7,368 nucleotides of DNA, from the NCBI GenBank assembly GCA_001804025.1, contig MHFC01000012.1, positions 2,776-10,143 of the forward strand, read 5' to 3'. The stretch's first letter is position 1, and each line of letters begins with the position of its first letter. Source of the stretch: Omnitrophica bacterium GWA2_52_8 (GTDB lineage: Bacteria > Omnitrophota > Omnitrophia > Omnitrophales > Aquincolibacteriaceae). This document shows, one piece after another, positions 1 to 6,300 of this stretch. The notes under the pieces were generated by a model, which saw only the letters and a program-made list of their open reading frames with translations, was not told the origin of the DNA and searched no databases. The position numbers and the translations under genes are program-made.

Positions 1-1
1 C

Positions 2-337
2 GTTCCGGACGAAGACGCCTGGTTGAGGGAGGCCTATTCCGATATCTGGCTAGATGCGATGCTGGACGATGAAATTATAAGCGCGCCAGGAAAAGAGGAT
101 GCGGTTAGAGCGCATGCGTCCGCAAGAAGAATGACCGAGTTCTCAAAACAGCATCTCGCGTTTTCCTTGTTCGAGCCGGCGGGCATGGTTTTTCTATCAA
201 AAACTGAAAGGCCATGGGTTCCGAAAGAGGAGGTCGATCGCTTTGTCGAAATTATCCGGGCGGTCATCCCCGGCTTGCAGCGGGAAAATTTTTCGGCGCG
301 CGCGGAGACGCGGCAGGCCGGACAGAACAAAATCAAA
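2..337 (+). other. Leading soluble segment of the giant protein (residues 1-112)
   Basis: This segment is acidic at first (residues 1-35 contain ten Asp or Glu) and then amphipathic helical, with Trp7, Trp16 and Trp72 and a helix around residues 76-96 ending in a short polar, Gln/Arg/Lys-containing stretch (99-112) just before the hydrophobic hairpin. It looks like the end of a domain that began upstream of the window. No motif or family is recognised. Its position directly before a candidate membrane hairpin suggests that it lies on the same side of the membrane as the residues following 155, if the hairpin is real. Confidence 0.4.
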
Positions 338-3300
338 ACAACATTAATTCTGACGACAACTGCGATTGCCGCTGGGGTAGTTCTTACGGAAAAAATCCCG
401 AGCTTTCTTAACCTCGTCGAAATGTTTGCCGCTGTTTCGGGGACGGTATTGATAAGTCAATGGATGCGGCCGACAGTTTCGCGGGTTGTTGAGAGCGCCC
501 GCAGCTGGGCTTATTACGAGGTCTATAAATTCCGTTATCCGGCGGCGATGCGCGCCATCCATGAAAAACGGAACGTTCTGGCGGCTCACTACGAACCGTT
601 ATTCAGGCAGATTCTTGGCCGGCAAGTCTACGAAAAAACCCGGGCGATAAGGACGGGCGGGAGGTGGGATATTTCAGGAGATCCCCGGGTTGAAATCCGC
701 ATTTCATGGGAGCGCGTTCCCGAACAAGCTTTACGTGAAGTCGAAACATGGCTGCGCGAAGGCGCTGATTTTGATATGGTGACCGCAGACGGCGAGGGCC
801 GGATCGCGTCTCTGCAAATATCCGACAAGATAAAGATAGTGCCGCAATCCCAGGAAGAGGAAAAGCGAGTCATCACGGTCCCGGTTTACAAAAAATGGGA
901 GGCGCACCTGCAATTTGTCCGCAGGCATTTGCGGGGAAGAGAAGTTTATTGGTCGGGCAGCTCTTCCAGGATGGCGCGTCATTTGCAGGGTTTGTCGAAG
1001 CAGCACCAAACGTTAAAAGCGATCGAAATCCGCCCCGAAGGATACTGGGGAAGAATGGAAAACGGATATACGATGGAGATCCGGGCGCGGAGGAATTCGG
1101 CGGCCATGGACATGATGACGCCGGAACCCATGCAAGATCTTCTGAGAGATTTGAACGCCGTGCTTCAAATTTCACCGGCAAGCGCAAGGACCCTTTTGGA
1201 GGATTTCAAAACGCGGGAGGAGCTGGCGTTCTTGCTCGACGCCCTTAATCTGCGGGCCGTGATCCTGGCTTTAAAGAAACGCGCTCAAGAGATGGATATT
1301 TACTGGCCGCCGGTCAGGTTTGGGTCCCTGATAATCGAAACTTCAGACAGCTATGGGGAAGACGGCGCGGTCTCGCGGACTGTATTTAGCATCCGCCCGG
1401 CCGAAGACAGTGATGATTGGAACGCGGAGTTGCAGGAAATAACCGAAGGCGACATCGCAGAGTTCCTGCGGCGCTCAGAAGCCAGGACCGCGGATACGGA
1501 TTATGAAAAAGCCGTGATGGCGCTCTTGGATGAAAGAACCACCAAAGACTGGACGGAAAAAAAATGGCGGGAAGAAATCGCAGCCGCTCTGGCACTTTCG
1601 TATCCGGCGCATTTCGGGGCAGCCGCATCGGTTCCGGGCGCCGGACCGGACCGGCCTGGGACAGAAAAAATTTCAAATAATTTTTCGAATGATGCCAAAG
1701 AAGCCGTTCTTGCCGGCGAAGAGCATTTTAAAAAATATCCGGGCAATTTGTTTGAGCAGATAGCGGTTTATGACCGCGGGGATGTCCCGTTTCCGGCATT
1801 TCAAGCCGGCATGCTGGAATATTTCGCCTACATTAACTTACGGCTTAAAAGGGCCCGCGAAGAAGCCGCTGCCGGAAAACAAAAAAAGAGGAAGAAAACG
1901 GCCAAACACGGCAAAGATGCGGCAACGGCCGTCCCGGGCGAAAAAGAAATTCTTGCAGAACTATTCCATGACCGAGGGATGGAAGACAGCCTCGTCCTGG
2001 AGAACGCCGGCCTTAGGGCGCCGGAAAGCGATAACGGGGGAGAGCCTGTTTTTGACCCCGCTGTCATTTTTGCGGCCCGAGGCGCCGGGCTTGTTGCGGC
2101 GCATTCCGCAGGAGAGGTCGCGGCCTGGTTTACCGAAGAAAGGCTGCCAAAAATAAAAACCAGCGAAAAGGGAATCGCGGCCCCCGGATTTTCCAATCCG
2201 GTCCGCAGTGTCCGCGCCATGGTTCCGGCAAGCGGAGATATGGCAGCGCGTTATCCGCCTTATCTATTAATCGAATTCAGCCGGCCGCCGCCCGGTTTTC
2301 AGGACCGTTTTGTGCGCGCATTTATCCTTAAAGATAAACTCGACGAAATTCCGAATCCTGGAAAAGAACAAACGGAAATATTTTTCAAAGACCGGATTGT
2401 CCGCAGCGCGGACCCGCAAAAAGGTCTCGGCATGCTTGCCTTTGATCCCGCCTCGCCCCGGCAAGTCCGGCAAAACAACCTCCAGCGTCTGGCCAGTATC
2501 GCCGCCGCCGGCCGGCTTTTGATTCAAGACCGGTACGCTGCCGGCACAAAACCGGAACACCACCGCCTTTATGGAGATGCCGCCGGGGGCAAACAATCAC
2601 CTTTCTTTGGGCAAACCGAAGCCGCTGCCGCGGTGCTTTATGAAAAACACCGCCAGCAGCATGAGGCCGTAAGGCGCGAAGAGCGGTCTTATTATGAACG
2701 GATCCTTCCGGAAAATCTGCGCGCAAATAACCCGGCGGATGATATCGCTATGGCCCGGATTATAAAGCATGAAGCGAAGTTTGAAGATGTCCGCGGCCTT
2801 TTGCCGGAAGCATGGCAAGCGGCCGGGCAGGGCGGCGCCGATCAACAAACGGAAGCGGCCTTTCTGGCCCCGCTTGCGGCGCTGGTTTTGGCCCGGGATG
2901 CCGGCGGGGCGTTGCTTCTTCCCATAACTGAATGGCTTGATGAGGGCCGCAAACCGGGGGATTTTTTTCAAAAATTGTTCAACTATCTTCAAAGCGCCCG
3001 GGCAAAAAAACTCGCCGAACAATGGATCTCGTTAGAGGGCGAATTAGCCGGGAGCCTGCCGGCGGGGTCGGCTGCCGCCGTACACATTGAAATTTTATAT
3101 CAAATTCTTTCTGAAATCCTGGAAGGAAAAGATTTTTTTGAAAGCCGGCGGGGAGCGTTTATTGCCGCGCTTATTGACATCGCCGGAGCTTACTGGAACG
3201 CGGACTTGCTCACGAGCCGTCTGGTGTTTGCCGCAAGAAACGCGGCCGGCGGGACGGCTTCAGAGGCCGTTTCCGCCAGCGAAAAATTTTCTTCCGCATT

Positions 3301-6300
3301 TCTTGCGCGGCGCAGCCGTCCGCAGGGAGAAGCCCTGGTCCGTGCGGCTTTGGACTGGCTGCGGGAAACCCAAAAACAGCTTCCTTCTCCCGCGCCGGCA
3401 CCGCTTGATACCGTCGTCCTTGACGATCTGACACCGAAAATCGGCTTGCGGTCTCCCATGACCCGGACGTCCAATCTCAGGAATAAACTAGAACCTTATT
3501 TTAGAGCGGTTGCGGAATCTCCGGTTACGGCACTTTTGGCGGCGGCGAAAGATGCCGCGGCCCGGCAGCACGAGTTTCTGGAGGACATGCTTGCAATCCG
3601 GGAGCTTTATGAAACGGCCAGACCGGCCGAGGCGCGGCACATTCTGAATGATTACATTTCCGGAACGAAGCCGGCGCCCGATGAGGATATCCTTCTTATG
3701 ATGCTTGAAATGGACGAGAGGCTGGAAACCGTGGACGCAACGGGAGAGGACCCCTCGGACGCGGAACCCGGCGAAGCCTCTTCGCGCTCTGAGGCCGCAG
3801 TCAACGCGGGGCAGTCTGCAGCGGGACAGGGAGCGCCGCAAGTTTCGGCATCCGGACAACAGGACCGGCCGGATTATCCCGCGCCGGACCCCGAAGCCAT
3901 GGACCGCATTGCCATATATCTTCTCGAGCATGAAACGACAGCCGCGGTTCAATGGTTTGTTTCCGGAACAAGACATTTTGAAAGGTCCCGTCTGGCAAGA
4001 GCTTTAACCGGAAACGTTCACGGCGGGACGGGGATCGAAACCGCGCTGGATGCGGTCACGCACCATTACGGCCCCGTTTTTATATTACCGTTGAATGTTC
4101 TTGGGCAGCCGTTCTGGTATGACGAAAGCGGAGACGGGGGTATTTATCTAAGTTATGAATTATTAAAGCGCGCGAGTCCGGACGACATTATCGCGTTCAT
4201 ACGTGCCCCGGCGCAACGGAGAGAACAACTCTGGATCTGGGCCGAACAACAACAAATGGAACCGCTTGCGTATCCTGATCTGTTGAGCTTGCGGCAGCCG
4301 GAGCGAACATCAACCGCAGCCGAACCGGCACAGAGCAGCGAGCCTCGCCGGTTGCCGCGGCAGGGACACCAGTTTGTCTCAGATGCATCCGGACCATCAC
4401 AACAAGACGAAGCCATAACCCCGGAGTCCGCGGCCTTGTTGAGCGCGACCGAAGCTATCCTTCTAGGTCCGCTCGAGTCCATGGACGAATTGGCCGCCGG
4501 AATTCCGGAAGCGTCCGGGGACATAACGCTTGAACCCGTTCAAACAAACGGTGACACGGGAGTGTTTATCATTGCGGGACCTGTTGTTGTGGGCGCGGCG
4601 GTGATTGCCCAGACCGCAGGAAGTCCGGAAGACGATGCGGCGGCACAGACAGCTGTTTTCGGAGATGTTACGGTTGCGGCCGGGCGGCAAGAGGCGGACT
4701 GGGACGTTGTGGATGCAGAGGCCCCCGGGCTCCGGTTGAAATTGATGCTTCCGCAAAACCCCGGGCCCAGACTTAAGGCCTCAGAACTGCATCAGAATCT
4801 TGCAAATCTTTTTGCCGCCGCCCGGCGCGGAATCGTGCCGGCCAATATGGCGGCAGAAATTGTTCCCCTCGGACAAACAGGCTCGGTTCTTGTCGTGGAC
4901 CGCAGCGGCAGTGCGCAAAAGTATTTTGATGTCATGCGCATGGAGCTCGACGGGCGTCCGATCGCCCCGCTCTTGCCGGATCCGTCCGAAATCGATAACC
5001 CGGATGTCCGGAAATCCAGACGCTACACCGTCGACATGTCGGACCGGGGCGCCTTGGTCCGGGCGTCTCAAGCGATCTCGGATTTGGAAAAAGCCCTCGA
5101 GGAAATAAAGCCGAAGGTTCTTACCGATACAGCCCCCCAAGACGAACTTATTGAGCTGCTCGAAAAGACCGTGCGCGTTCTGGAGCCCGAGAACGTCCGC
5201 CAACGGCTTGACTTGCTCCTCGGAGGCGCTGACGAGGCGCACCGCAAGGCGGCGGAAGCGGCCGAGCAGCGCATTTTGGATTTGCTGGACTATCTGTGGC
5301 AAAACGTAAGAATAAGAGAGGCGCTGGAAGCGGCGCGCTACGGCGAAAACAAGGAAAATGTTTCCGCTGAAAAAGTGAAAGAGGCCGTCAGAGAAGTCCT
5401 GCCGGCCATGCGTCCCTGGCCCCGCGCTTACCGGCGGATGAAAGTTTATGTGGAACAAGAAACGGTTTCTGATACCGAGCGCTGGGAAGACATGGATGCA
5501 ATGCTGGGCGACCTTCTGATCCTAGGGTTTATGGACGTGCATTACGGCGATTTTACCACGGCCGAGCAGAGCGCTCTTTATGAGGTTTATCAAGACGCAA
5601 CGCGGGCCGGATACGAGAAGGGCATTACCAATGTGATCCGGAAAGTCCGCGAAATTCAGGATACGGATTCCGAACATTATAAATGGATGTCCGGTTATTG
5701 TTTTTTGATTGCCGGGGCCGTGGTCATGTTCGAACGGGGCGTGCTGCTCAGCCGGAAGATGGCCGAGACGGCGCAGCCCGCCGATGCCGGCGGCAAAAAA
5801 ATGCAGTCACATCTTCCGGTTTGGTCAGGAGGGGTCCTTTTGGCCAAAAAAGACGGGACGCCCGTCCGGTTTATTCCCGGCGCCGGCGCCGACATGAGCA
5901 ATGGGAGCCTGCGAAGCCATATTTCAGCGCCGCAGATTCAATCCTGGCTGGCGGGCGAAGAAGCCGAAACTAGCGAAAAAATTATCATTCTTAATCCGGC
6001 TTTTAGCGGTGCGCCCCACATCGGCCTGATTGATATTTTTATGGACGATGCCGCCCAGTTGTCCATGAACCTTCCGGGACACCCCGAAATACTTCTGGGC
6101 ACGTTTCAGGAGGACGGCACGCTGCGCGTATATCAAATACAGCCTTCTTTCGACCAACCTGATTATTGGGACGCGCATATGCGGGCTGCCGCAAAACGGA
6201 AACCTTTCGACCGTTTTGCCAAACGGCTTGCCGGGGAAATGCTTCTGGCGCTAGCGCAAACGATGGAATTTGCCAGCCGGGAAGAGGACAAAGAAGAGAG

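Noticed and set aside
2099..2137. AHSAGEVAA at residues 700-708, resembling the GHSxGE nucleophile motif of polyketide-synthase acyltransferases
   Set aside because: The first Gly is Ala, and neither the conserved upstream Gln region nor the later Arg and His motifs at expected distances can be found. No ketosynthase, acyl-carrier or other synthase motif occurs in the window. Chance match.
3928..3942. HE pairs (for example at residues 1310-1311, 1190-1191, 887-888, 923-924, 2436-2437) as possible HExxH zinc sites
   Set aside because: In every case the residue three positions after Glu is not His, so none is a metal-binding HExxH.
4781..5458. Antisense open frame of 225 codons, the longest outside the main frame
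   Set aside because: It begins at a TTG, lies wholly inside the main ORF, and its codons are exactly in register with the sense codons, where GC-rich codon use (GCC, GCG, CGG, CTC) suppresses antisense stops. No ribosome binding site or independent composition supports it.
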